A program made the translations under genes and the position numbers. Positions 51,791 through 61,766 of a DNA stretch of 64,000 bases are shown one piece after another. The notes below the pieces were generated by a model that was not told where the DNA came from, did no database searches, and saw only the letters and a list, made by a program, of their open reading frames with translations. How positions within the stretch are numbered: the first letter of the stretch is position 1; each line of letters starts with the position of its first letter. The stretch comes from Nematopogon swammerdamellus (taxonomy: Eukaryota > Arthropoda > Insecta > Lepidoptera > Adelidae). Location: assembly GCA_946902875.1 (NCBI GenBank), contig OX336348.1, positions 10,565,741-10,629,740 on the forward strand, in the 5' to 3' direction.

Positions 51791-51894
51791 AGATCGGATT
51801 GGAAAGCGAGGCGAAATCGCGAGGCCGAAGGCCGAGCGATTCCGCCGAGTACATTAATAGCAAAAAATTACTAAAAAAACTGTAAAATAAAAAA

Positions 51895-52125
51895 TTATTT
51901 AAAACAATATAAAAACCGCCTTCAAAAATTTATGAAATAAAAAAATCAAACCCTAGAGTTGAAGGCGGTGCTAAAGCAAGCAAAAATGAAGCATAAAAGA
52001 AAACATGAGTGGATGATATCCTTTGTGATTAGTGTAGCCTTCTTTAGCACCGCCTTCAACTCTAGGGTTCGATTTTTTTTTATTTCATACATTTTTGAAG
52101 GCGGTTTTTATATATTTTTAAATAG
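51895..52125. mobile_element. Foldback MITE, copy 2
   Basis: Arms with AACCGCC, TTCAAAAATTTATGAAATAA and AACCCTAGAGTTGAAGGCGG pair around a loop at about 51975-52040. The loop is the reverse complement of the loop of copy 1 (36187-36540), so the two copies lie in opposite orientation. Confidence 0.85.
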
Positions 52126-52810
52126 TTTTTGGTATACGTTATTGTGATGTCTATGACATGTACTTCGACATGTCGCTATTTGTTGATTTTCTTATATGGC
52201 AAAATAAGACATGTCGCTACCTGTACTGTTTTGGCATACGTTCTTGTGATTTTTATGACATGTACTGTTTGGTCGAAGGGAAATACATGGCTTTGGGTAT
52301 TACTTACGACATGTTTGTTTTTGCCATATTAAAGAGCGCATTTTTACCGAAATTTTGGTATTTATAACTCAATACTGGAAAAAATGTACATGTCTGCTTC
52401 TGCCACATAACCACAGAATTAAGGGTGGGTTTTACGAGGAAGAGCTGCAGATCGTCCGGCATCCAGATGTGTTTTTGGTTGAGAAAGTTCTCAAGCGACG
52501 CGGAAATAAGGTGTATGTGAAAAGGCTAGGTCTACCGCAATCGTCAAATAGCTGGATTGATAATAAAAATATTGTTCAATAAATAAATTGAGCCTATAAC
52601 TACTTTATTTTAATTTTTCCCATTCACACGCTCCTTATCACATCCCGCCTCCCGTCACCTTGATAGATAAGTAGAGCGGCGGTAGCAATATAAATGGTGT
52701 TGTAAAGTGACCATGCTCATTATTTAGAACACGACCCTGTGCTCATTTATTATAATAGGAAAATTTATAGTTTATCTACTTAGCCGACATCCGCACAAAC
52801 TCAACCTCTA

Positions 52811-53572
52811 TTGCAATTAACTGCATACGTTCATTCGTTAACTTCTGCTCGACGCGACACACGCATCTCTCTGCTTCAAAAAATTGCCAATATTCACTTT
52901 TTCATTTTAACTCTGCGCCTCATCTATGGCGAGCTCGACGCTCACAACGGGGGTAGTGTTGGTGATTTAATATTATCTTCAAGACATTTTGCGCCAACAT
53001 CTCTCAATTGTTCATCACGTCCCATGTTGCTGCAATCATCACTGCGTGAATTGGAGAGCGATGGCAGTCAAGGCGGCGGCGGTGCAACGAAAAAATGGAG
53101 TACAAAGATAACGCTTGTTGCAAACGGCATCATGGGGGAGGAGAGGAAGGAGGTGATATTACCACCTTATCTTGATGTTGCCATACCTCTGTGTTTCACC
53201 AAGAACGACTCCACCGAATCATCCGCCGTGACAATAGAGAGGGTGCAGATAATACTCGATAGCGAGATCTTCACTTCAATCACACCTCCACCGCATTTCT
53301 CCTCATCGTCAACAACGGTGCGGCGGGTGAGGCGGGATGTTAAAGTTTCACAATTGTGGAGTAAGGATATGTTCAAACAGGTGGTGATAGACGATGAAGG
53401 TGGGGTGGAGATGACGCTCAAGGTGAAAACACACCGCGCTCCCACATCACCTCCGCACCGTCACTCCACCACCGTTCCGAACACTGCCGCCACCACTGCC
53501 GCCCCCACCGCCGGTGTCGAAGGCTCACCACCACCACCGTCATCGAGAATTTTATCCACAAAATGTATCTAA
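52811..53572 (+). CDS. Polinton-region ORF of unknown function
   Basis: The frame is open for about 250 codons to a TAA at 53570. No ATG is present at its beginning; the first in-frame ATG is at 53022 (about 183 residues), while upstream codons include a hydrophobic Phe-Phe-Ile-Leu-Thr-Leu segment. The middle is beta-like with a Thr-Leu-Val-Ala-Asn-Gly segment, and the tail is rich in Pro, Ser, Thr and Ala. It lies between integrase and polymerase, where some Polintons carry fibre or attachment-like proteins; I do not assign one. Confidence 0.45.
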   Translation: MQLTAYVHSLTSARRDTRISLLQKIANIHFFILTLRLIYGELDAHNGGSVGDLILSSRHFAPTSLNCSSRPMLLQSSLRELESDGSQGGGGATKKWSTKITLVANGIMGEERKEVILPPYLDVAIPLCFTKNDSTESSAVTIERVQIILDSEIFTSITPPPHFSSSSTTVRRVRRDVKVSQLWSKDMFKQVVIDDEGGVEMTLKVKTHRAPTSPPHRHSTTVPNTAATTAAPTAGVEGSPPPPSSRILSTKCI

Positions 53573-53574
53573 TA

Positions 53575-54363
53575 TCAGAACGCCCTCACCTCGGTTGTGA
53601 GGTGGGCGTATAAGGAAATTTATAATGTGGATAGAGGGTTATCATCGTGTGAGAACGGTGTTAGAGGACAAGATGAAAGATACTATCACTAAAAAAATAT
53701 GAGAGAAAAAAATTATCCTGCGGTATATATTATCCATAATCTATCCACAACCTGCGCATTCGACACTATAAAAATAGCTGCAAGTTTCTTCCCTGTCATA
53801 CGTCTTCCACACTTTGAGCGAAAAGGAGCTCTCCACTCACCAGCTCTCCCACCGCCGTCACATTCGTGCTGAAGCCGACATCTCTGCTGCTGCTATCGCC
53901 ACCGCTACTGCTGTGCTGTTGCTACACGTCTCCCACACAGCGTGAAGGAGTTCTCCACACGACCTCTCTCCCTCTCCACCGGGTGAGTTTTTATTCCGCC
54001 CATATACTGTGGTTAATAAACGCTTCGAGGAGACTCTCTCTCTCTCTCTGATTGGTTGCACACTGAGTGTTAAGATTGATTTGTTTACAGAATCTTCCCT
54101 CCCTCTCTCTTATACACTGAGCGTTAAGATTGTTGTTTTGATTTGTTGAAGACGGCATCTCTGCTACTATCGCCACCACTACTGCTGCTGCCGCCGCTTC
54201 ACAAATTAATATTAGGTATCTACACCAATCTACTATAATGTCTCTCCTAACTGAGCTCAATAAGCGTTCCGAGGGGGAAAAATGGGTTAGAGGGGGTGAT
54301 TTACGTCAGAATATCCCGTAAAAGATAATCGGGGTGCATGTGCGGCCTTCAAAATTCAGCACT
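53575..54363 (+). promoter_or_regulatory. Non-coding leader with a TATA box and duplicated segments
   Basis: A CTATAAAAATAG box at 53766-53777 precedes a long leader. GACATCTCTGCTGCTGCTATC (53868) recurs as a GCATCTCTGCTACTATCGCC variant (54153), and GTTAAGATTG recurs at 54070 and 54122, so the leader contains imperfect duplications. A GGGTGAGT donor-like site (about 53981) and TTTACAG acceptor-like site (54090) could define an intron. A 25-codon frame at 53629 is noted but not called. Confidence 0.4.
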
Positions 54364-54471
54364 ATGGATCAGGTGGTGGTGGAGCTGGAATTGGGACTAT
54401 TTTCACTTCAGGCCCGTTACAATGAGATGAGGGAATTAATTATGCGAGAATTTAGCAAGTATCCGAAATTA

Positions 54472-56857
54472 TCCATACTAATATTATAAATTCGAAAGTA
54501 ACTCTGTTGTCTGTCTGTCTGTCTGTCTGTCTGTTACCTTTTCACGCCTAAACCGCCGAACAGATTTCGATAAAATATTGCATGGAGATTAATTGCATCC
54601 TGAGGAAGGACATAGGCTATCTTTTGTCCCAAAAAACAACCCTTAAGGGGTTAAAATAGGGGATGAAAGTTTGTATGGGGAATCCAGCATTTCTCAAGTT
54701 AGAGATATGAAAATTCATATTTAGGCTTTTGGTATGAAATAACCCTTCAAGCGCCAGGTCGCTGGCACTTGAAGGGCTATAGAGTTACGTGTTTCAGCGT
54801 TTTTGCTAAATCAACCCTTAAATTAAAATAGGGGATGATTTCAAAATTATATTTAAGGATTTTATCAAATTTCGTACAGAGATGAATTGCATCCTGAGGA
54901 AGGACATAGGCTACCTTTTGACTCAAAAAACAACCTTAAAGGGGGTGAAATATTGGATGAAAGTTTATATGCGGAATCCAGCATTCTCAAGTTAGGGATA
55001 TGACAATTCATATTTAGGGTTTTGGTATGAAATAAAGAATTACGTGTTTCAGCGATTTTGCTAAATCAACTCTTAAATTAAAATAGGAGGTAATTTCAAA
55101 ATTATATTAAAGGATTTTATAAAATTTTGTACGGAGATGAATTGCATCCTGAGGAAGGACATAGGCTACCTTTTGTCTCAAAAAACAACCCCTAAGGGGG
55201 TGAAAGGGGGGGGGGGGGTGAAAGTTTGTATAGGAGCATCGTTTTTTTTAAAGGTAGGAACTTGAAAATCATAATTCTAGCTACTCATCATAAATACATA
55301 ATTGTTTCAGGGATTTACCATTTAAAGGGGGGGGGGGGGGGGGGGTAATTTGGGGTGACAGTGGCCTCCCCCTTAGTTATGTTCTTTCGTTACTTAGTTC
55401 TTACTTTTTCGAGAAAGTTTATCGTCTTCCTGAACGCAGCTCAGCCTTCGACCTCGCCCTTAATTACTTACTTTCTTAGAGATGGTTTATTGTATTCCAG
55501 AAAGCAGCTTAGCCTGAAGCCTCGTCGTTAGTTACTTACTTTATTTAAAAGGTTTATCGTTTACCTAAACGCAGCTCGGCCTTCGGCCTCGCCCATAGTT
55601 ACTTACTTTAATCGAGAAGGTTTTTCCTCTTCCTGAACGCAGCTCGGCCTTCGGCCTCACCCATAGTTTATACTTACTTTCACCGACAAGGTTTATAGTC
55701 TTCCTGAAAGCAGCTTGGCCTTCGGCCTCGCCCTCAGTTACTTACTTTCTTCGAGAAGGTTTATAGTCTTCCTGAACGCAGCTGGGCCTTCGGCCTCGCC
55801 CTCAGTTACTTACTTTCTTCGAGAAGGTTTATCCTCTTCCTGAACGCAGCTCGGCCTTCGGCTTCGCCCGTAGTTACTTACTGTCTACGAGAATATTTAT
55901 CGTCTTCCTGAACGCAGCTCGGCCTTCGGCCTCGCCCTCAGTTGCTTACTTTCTTCGAGAAGGTTTATGGTCTTCCCGAATGTAGCTCGGCCTTCGGCCT
56001 CGCCCTTAATTACTTACTTTCTTAGAGAAGGTTTATCGTTTTCCTGTACGCAGCTCGGCCTTTGGCCTCGCCCTTAGTTACTTACTGTCTACAAGAAGGT
56101 TTATCGTCTTCCTGAACGCAGCTCGGCCTTCGGCCTCGCCTTTTGTTACTTACTTTCTTCGAGCAGGTTTATAGTCATCCTGAACGCAGCTCGGCCTTCG
56201 GCCTCGCCCTCAGTAACTAACTGTCTTCGAGAAGGTGTATGGTCTTCCTAAACGCAGCTCGGCTTTCGGCCTCGCCCTTAGTTACTTACATTCATCGATA
56301 AGGTTTATAGTCTTCCTGAACGCAGCTCGGCCTCGCCATCAGTTACTTACTGTCTTCGAGAATGTTTATGGTCTTCCTGAACGCAGCTCGGCCTTCGGCC
56401 GCGCCCTTGGTTACTTACTTTCATTGATAAGGTTTATAGTCTTCCTGAACGCAGCTCGGCCCTCGGCCTCGCCCTTAGTTACTTACTTTCTTCGAGAAGG
56501 TTTATAGTCTTCCTGAACGCAGCTCGACCTTTGGCCTCGCCCTTAGTTTCTTACTATGTTCAAGAAGGTTTATGGTTTTGCTGAACGCAGCTCGGCCTTC
56601 GGCCTCGCCCTTTGTTACTTACTTTCTTCGAGAAGGTTTATAGTCTTCCTGAACGCAGCTCGGCCTTCAGCCTTGCCCTCAGTTGCTTACTTTCTTCGAG
56701 AAGGTTTATGGTCTTCCTGAATGTAGCTCGGCCTTCGGCCTCGCCATTAATTAATTATTTTCTTGGATAAGGTCAATCGTCTTCCTGAACGCAGCTCGGC
56801 CTTCGGCCTCGCCCTCAGTTACTTATTGTTTTCGAAAAGGTTTATGGTCTTCCTGAA
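54472..56857 (+). mobile_element. Helitron-like element with minisatellite, plus strand
   Basis: After an A it starts TCCATACTAATATTATAAAT, then a (CTGT)n run (54511-54535) and three related segments with the GAATTGCATCCTGAGGAAGG core (54590, 54885, 55138). It then passes G-runs and a long array of about 22 units (55390-56857). It is the same family and layout as 35150-35791 in reverse. The expected CGCGAGC hairpin and CTAG end are missing, so the 3' end appears deleted at the junction with Polinton sequence. Confidence 0.7.
55390..56857 (+). repeat. GGCCTTCGGCC minisatellite array, about 22 units
   Basis: Units of about 65 bases: CTGAACGCAGCTCGGCCTT, CGGCCTCGCCC, AGTTACTTACTTTCTTCGAG, AAGGTTTAT. 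This is the longest array of this type in the window. The repeated peptides predicted from it (Ser-Ser-Ala-Phe-Gly-Leu-Ala) are not genes. Confidence 0.95.
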
Positions 56858-56947
56858 CACAAAGACTGCGAAGCCATCGAGGAGGAGGAGAGAGTGAGTG
56901 TATGCGACATTTTCACACCGCCACCAAGTAGTCCTGAGAATAATTAG

Positions 56948-59900
56948 GATGTCGTTTTATGATTGTGAGTTTTGTAATGTGTCTGTAGCTTCTAATGCCC
57001 TCATTGCACATTCTAGAACGGTAAAACATAAGTTCCTGTGTAAATACGATCGTGATGAGAAGCTGGGGGTGTACTCGGTGTATTCAGCTTTTAGAAACCG
57101 CTTAGTTACCTATAGAGTGAACGGACCTACGAAATTTATGGAGCCGGGTAATTTTTTAAATTTGATAAGCGCTCGAGTAATAAAATTGTTATCTATCGTT
57201 TTACGTGAATTAAACATTGTTAGGGTGAACTTTGAACTGTATGCGTCTTATAAAATAATTAAAAAAGATGAAGCTCACGTGGAGGTTAAATCCTTTAACA
57301 CAAAAAATCAAGTTATTGATCTTGGTTGCAACATAGAAGACGTTTACTCGGGTTTTGCTCAAAATATCAAAGAGAAATGTGAGTTCTTCCAGGAGATGGA
57401 TAGTGGGTGGTCATTGCAACATATAGATTTTCTCGAAATTAACATTAATAAACATATACCTGTCTACGGTAAAAGTTATATTCCCCTGCCTAAAAAAATA
57501 CAGGCTAAAAAAGCCGTCATAAACGTTAAGAATAAAGATAATGCGTGTTTTGCGTGGGCGGTTGTATCCGCACTCCACCCCACTTCTGTGAGTAATGATC
57601 GTGTGAGTTCATATCCACACTATAGCACGGTATTAAATCTCATCTCAAATCGGTTTATCATTTCCCCTCTCAATGTCGGATATAAAAAAATTCGAAAAAC
57701 TTAATAAGCTCAGTATAAATGTGTACGGTTTCGGTAAAGCTTTGCGAGTAGAACCTCTATTAATCACTGATAATAAAACAACACCACACGTTAACCTTCT
57801 CTACTTTGAAAATGGGCAGGGTGTGAGTCATTATTGTTGGATAAAAAATGTGTCTCGTCTCATAAGGGCTGATGTTATCAAACGACGGAGGCGTATTCAC
57901 ATTTGTGATGGGTGTTTACTGCGTTTTAATAAGATTGAAGCTTATAATCATTACTGCGAAATGGGGTGTATTAAAAAAAGCGTGAAGATGTCGAAAGATT
58001 TCGAGATCCGTTTCAAAAATCACTACCGGCAGCTCGATGCGCCTTTCGTAATATATGCGGACTTCGAATCTATTCTTTCACCCCTAGGCACCTGTCAACC
58101 GAATCCGGAAGCTTCGTACACGAATTCAATTCAAAAACACATACTCTACAGCTTTGGGTATTACATTCACTGTAAATACGATGAGAGTCTATGTAAATTC
58201 GTGACGTATAGAGGTAGTGATTGTGTGGAAAAATTCATTGTGACGTTGAATAGTGACGCGCTCGAAATTGGACGTATTCTACATACCGTAAAATAAATTA
58301 ATATTTCTTTAATAGAGGAAGAGGAGTTTAGGTTATCTACACACTGTCACATCTGTGGCAGTTTGTTTACACGCGACGATAGAGTTCGCGATCACTGTCA
58401 CCTGACAGGTGCATACGTTGGGGCGGCACACTATTTGTGCAATCTCAATTATAGAATTAAACCCTTCATTCCTGTAATGTTTCACAATCTATCCGGCTAC
58501 GACAGCCACCTCTTCATAAGGGAGCTTTCCGACGCTGGATATAATTTAGAGTGCATAGCACAAAACAAAGAAAAATACATCTCTTTTAATTATCGCATTT
58601 CAATAGATGACGCTCAAAACAAAACTGTAACTTTGAGATTTTTAGATACTTTCAAGTTTATGTCTAGCAGTCTGGAAAAGTTGGCCTCTAATTTGCGGGC
58701 TGATCAATTTCAAAAATGCATAATCATTTCACCTCACAATCTGACAGTCACCTATTACTCCGAAAAGGTGTATTCCCCTATGAATATATTGATTGCATAC
58801 AAAAACTCGATGAGACGTGTCTGCCGCCCCAACAAAGTTTTTATAGCTCTCTCACAGATACATATATAAGCGATGAAGATTATCTATACGCACAAAGCGT
58901 ATGGGAACACTTTAATTTAAAGACTTTGGGTGAGTATAGCGACATCTATCTCAAAACAGACGTTCTTATACTCGCTGACGTCTTTGAAAATTTCCGAAAC
59001 GTGTGTAAAAAAACATATAAATTAGATGCGTGTCACTATTTAACTGCACCATCTCTAACCTGGGATGCGATGCTCAAGTACACGAATGTATCTTTGGAAA
59101 TATTGAAGGATATAAACATGATACAATTTATAAACTCTGGCGTTCGCGGCGGTATTTCTATGGCCTCAAATAGGAATTGTAAAGCAAATAACAAGTATAT
59201 AGATGGTTATAATCCGGAAATTGCATCTAATTTTATAGAATATTTAGACATTAATAATCTCTATGGTCACGCCATGAGTCAGACTTTACCAATAGGGGGT
59301 TTTCGTTGGTTGTCCGATAACGAAGTTGAAACGTTTGACATAGCAGCGGTGACTGAAGAGTCTACCACGGGCTACTTTCTGGAGGTCGACATAAAATACC
59401 CCCACCAGCTACACGATGCTCATAATGATTACCCATTCTGTTGTGAGAAAAAGACTCCCCCCTACGGTAAAGACAAAAAACTCATGACAACACTAGATGA
59501 CAAGATTAATTATATCATTCATTATGTTAATTTAAAACAATGCATAGCGAATGGGTTAGTTTTAAAGAAGGTGCATAGAATATTGGCATTCGAACAATGC
59601 AAATGGTTAAAATCTTACATAGATTTAAATACGGTAATGCGTACCAACGCCCATAACGCCTTTGAGAAGGACTTCTATAAGCTAATGAACAATGCTATTT
59701 TTGAAAAACTATCGAAGATGTAAATAGGAGATTAGATGTTAAACTGGTTAATCATTGGTTTGATATACCTACTAGGACTAACACAAAAGTCGGTGCACAA
59801 AGATTAATAGCCAGACCGAATTTCCACAGTCGTACCATTTTCTCAGAAAATTTTATCGCCATACAAATGAATAAGACCGAGATTTGCTTTGATAAACCCA

Positions 59901-60400
59901 TCTATGTGGGATTCTCAGTGCTATCTAAGGTGGTAATGTATGAATTCCACTATGATTACATGAAACCAAAATATGGAGACAATGTGCGATTACTCTATAC
60001 GGATACAGATTACAGGATACAGACGTAAAAACCGATGATTTTTTTACCGATATAAAACTCAATCTACACCGCTTCGATACGTCCGATTACCCGCGGACAA
60101 TGTCTACGGGGTACCGCTAGTCAATAAAAAAATTGTCGGGTTGATGAAGAACGAATGTAGCGGTAAAATTATCTCGGAATTTGTAGGACTACGATCAAAA
60201 ATGTATGCGTACAAAATACAAAACTCGACTACCGTTAAAAAAGTAAAGGGTGTAACGAAATCTATATTCAAACATTATGACATTGAAACTTATAAAAAGT
60301 GTTTAAAGGGAGAAAACAAAACGATTGGTACAATGCATACCATTAAAAGTATTAAACCTCAACTATACACACAAACAAAGCCTCGTCTGCGCATAGCTAT
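56948..60400 (+). pseudogene. Protein-primed DNA polymerase B (Polinton POLB), multiply broken
   Basis: The ATG at 56948 opens a U1-type zinc finger (CX2C..HX5H). A Cys-Phe-Ala-Trp-Ala-Val segment follows (near 57545), then exonuclease motif Tyr-Ala-Asp-Phe-Glu (58053-58067), an endonuclease VII-like Cys/His cluster with His-Cys-His-Leu-Thr-Gly (58345-58445) and the Gly-Tyr-Asp-Ser-His motif (58495-58510). Then come the polymerase motifs Tyr-Leu-Asp-Ile-Asn-Asn-Leu-Tyr-Gly (near 59240-59267), Asn-Asn-Ala-Ile-Phe (near 59687) and Tyr-Thr-Asp-Thr-Asp (near 59998-60012). Breaks: shift near 57690, stop at 58294-58296, shift near 58770, stop at 59721-59723, damage around 60015-60140. The end is cut by a LINE near 60400. 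It would have copied the element from a terminal protein primer. Confidence 0.92.
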
Positions 60401-60486
60401 GGAGCGGACGTCACAACGGTGAAACGCTGCTCGCCACTGAGCGAGGTACACTCCCGGTGACAAGTTTCGACGATTGATTCCGAAAC

Positions 60487-61764
60487 ATGGCAACTACGGC
60501 GGGAGTTTGCAGCAGTGAAGTAATAATCGTCAATGAGGTACTATGTTATATTACGAACCGCATACAGGTGCTCGACGAGCTAACTGTAACCCGGATCTGT
60601 GCTACTGGCTTCAAGCTGGAAGACATTGACCAAGCCAGGTCTGTTCTCTGCAAGGAGCTGTCGAAGCGTGTGATGAGGAGGACTGACGGCCGCAGCGATG
60701 CCTCGAGGTTGGTGCAGGATATCATCAAGATCCTCAAGGAGGAGGAGCCGGATCGTATCCCAACTTTCGTCGCGAAGGATATCCATAAACTTCCACCGGT
60801 AACATTTGATCATTTGGACGTCACCAAAATACTGAGGGAGCTGGCGTCTTTGCGTCGAGATGTTGAAGAAACGAGGCTTGATGCTGCCACTAAGGAGGAT
60901 TTAGAGAAGCTGAAGTCTGAAAACTGTCACCTGAAAGCCGAGTTAGACGAATTAAGGCAGGAACTTATTGCACCGGGTGTACGTGAAATCATGCGGCCGA
61001 CGCGTGATGGAACGGTTACACAGATGCTTCAATCTGACACCAACGGAACGAACATTGTAAGCGTGAATGTCACACCACACACACAGTCGCATCGACGCGA
61101 TATCGTCGGAGCCGAAACCGGTTCTCAGCGGCGGCGGCGCGGGCGGAGGGGCGAGGAAGCTACTCCTTCCTTCGCCTTTGCTGCCCCCACTCTGTCTCCG
61201 AACGGAGCCCCAGGCAGCGGCGGACGGGGCGACGGCGGCGGCGGCGGCGGTGCGCACACAGTAAACTCACGCGCAGCCCCGCCTTCTCCAACTGTAGGCA
61301 CGAGCACGACCTATGCAAATGCGGCGTCGAAGTTACCGAAGCGTCATAATAACACTGCAACAACAACGAATGCGGATGGATTTACTATAGTGCAACGTAA
61401 AAAGGCCAACAAATGGCGCCGAAAAAATGGAAGAGGTAGTGGTGTGGAGGATACGGTCATCAAAGCCGTGATCCCCAATGTGCAAATATATGTCTCGAGG
61501 TTTAACCCGTCCACAAAAGTAGAGGATCTTATATCCTACATAGAAAGAAAGGATGATGAAGATGGGGTGAAGATGGTCGACTTGATTAAATCACATAAGG
61601 ACACAGAGTTCAACTCATTTAAAATAACTATACCGGTAACAAAAATACAGAAGTACCTGGAACCTACTTTTTGGCCGCCTGGAATAAGATATAGAAAATA
61701 CACACAGAAGATTAACCGCAGTAGTCCTACTGGGCCACCTACCGCACCTAATACAGTCGCTTAA
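60487..61764 (+). CDS. LINE ORF1 protein, 425 aa
   Basis: ORF1 of a non-LTR retrotransposon, likely an RNA-binding chaperone. The ATG at 60487 is clear. Residues 1-100 hold a conserved-looking head (Leu-Cys-Tyr-Ile, Phe-Val-Ala-Lys-Asp-Ile-His-Lys-Leu-Pro-Pro-Val). Residues 115-160 form a coiled coil (Leu-Arg-Arg-Asp-Val-Glu to Leu-Arg-Gln-Glu-Leu), followed by a Gly/Arg/Pro linker with a poly-Gly run (61231-61251). The tail (about 320-420) may be an RRM-like fold. No zinc knuckle is seen. The frame is intact and its stop overlaps the ORF2 start. Confidence 0.75.
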   Translation: MATTAGVCSSEVIIVNEVLCYITNRIQVLDELTVTRICATGFKLEDIDQARSVLCKELSKRVMRRTDGRSDASRLVQDIIKILKEEEPDRIPTFVAKDIHKLPPVTFDHLDVTKILRELASLRRDVEETRLDAATKEDLEKLKSENCHLKAELDELRQELIAPGVREIMRPTRDGTVTQMLQSDTNGTNIVSVNVTPHTQSHRRDIVGAETGSQRRRRGRRGEEATPSFAFAAPTLSPNGAPGSGGRGDGGGGGGAHTVNSRAAPPSPTVGTSTTYANAASKLPKRHNNTATTTNADGFTIVQRKKANKWRRKNGRGSGVEDTVIKAVIPNVQIYVSRFNPSTKVEDLISYIERKDDEDGVKMVDLIKSHKDTEFNSFKITIPVTKIQKYLEPTFWPPGIRYRKYTQKINRSSPTGPPTAPNTVA

Positions 61765-61766
61765 TG
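61762..61766 (+). promoter_or_regulatory. TAATG stop-start overlap between LINE ORF1 and ORF2
   Basis: The ORF1 stop TAA (61762-61764) and the ORF2 ATG (61764-61766) share a base. The same pentamer couples termination and re-initiation in the silkworm LINE SART1, so ORF2 is likely translated this way. Confidence 0.75.

Larger units (their letters stand above)
50374..52416. mobile_element. Unclassified DNA transposon with 4-bp duplication in the integrase gene
   Basis: The ends are CTGTGGAAATTTGGCATAAG at 50374 and CCACATAACCACAG at 52416. Their inverted repeats run about 30 bases with scattered mismatches (shared CTGTGG, TGGCA, AAGC and GACATGT blocks). Subterminal ACATGTC motifs recur many times near both ends (50590-50630 and 52155-52310). 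AATT is duplicated. Only a short possible coding tail, an acidic Ala-Glu-Phe-Ser-Asp-Asp end on the minus strand (50870-50990), is seen. It carries a secondary insertion (51215-52130). A 4-bp AATT target does not fit standard piggyBac (TTAA), and I cannot assign a superfamily. Confidence 0.8.
49607..52582 (+). pseudogene. Polinton integrase with chromodomain, frameshifted and split by a transposon
   Basis: This retroviral-type integrase would insert the element. The first catalytic Asp is in Gln-Ile-Asp-Leu-Ile-Asp (near 49702), the second in an Asp-Ala-Gly-Thr-Glu-Phe-Tyr segment at about 49900 that is only readable in the next frame, and the Glu in Ile-Ala-Glu-Arg-Val (near 49998). So one base is gained or lost near 49885-49895. 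The SH3-like part follows to 50373. A chromodomain-like tail (Glu-Glu-Leu-Gln-Ile-Val, then Val-Glu-Lys-Val-Leu-Lys-Arg-Arg-Gly-Asn-Lys) continues at 52417-52582 after a 2-kb DNA transposon. The ATG overlaps the preceding stop as TAATG. Confidence 0.88.
54364..56947 (+). pseudogene. Small Polinton ORF before polymerase, split by a Helitron
   Basis: The ATG at 54364 opens about 36 codons with a heptad-like helical pattern (Leu-Glu-Leu-Gly-Leu, then Met-Arg-Glu-Leu). It is cut at 54471 by a Helitron-like insertion. From about 56860 the sequence reads Lys-Asp-Cys-Glu-Ala-Ile-Glu-Glu-Glu-Glu-Arg and a Pro-Pro-Pro-Ser-Ser end with TAG at 56945-56947, directly abutting the polymerase ATG at 56948. 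Joining the two halves is inference from position; the product, about 66 residues, has no known family. Confidence 0.45.
41537..60400. mobile_element. Polinton/Maverick (adintovirus-like) element, decayed
   Basis: The stretch holds protein-primed polymerase B, retroviral-type integrase with chromodomain, packaging ATPase, adenain-like protease, double-jelly-roll capsid protein and further small genes, the diagnostic set of Polintons. Genes face away from 46822-46916: a leftward capsid and protease block and a rightward packaging and replication block. Five later insertions interrupt it (43295-43745, 44203-44788, 50374-52416, 54472-56857 and from about 60400). Frameshifts in polymerase, integrase and DUF8207 genes show it is not autonomous. 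Terminal inverted repeats and the 6-bp duplication expected of Polintons were not found; the right end is lost or lies beyond the LINE. Confidence 0.9.

Noticed and set aside
56235..56507. Open frame with repeated Ser-Ser-Ala-Phe-Gly-Leu-Ala peptides, also seen at 26290 and 30705
   Set aside because: These are translations of the minisatellite unit and change frame at every indel.
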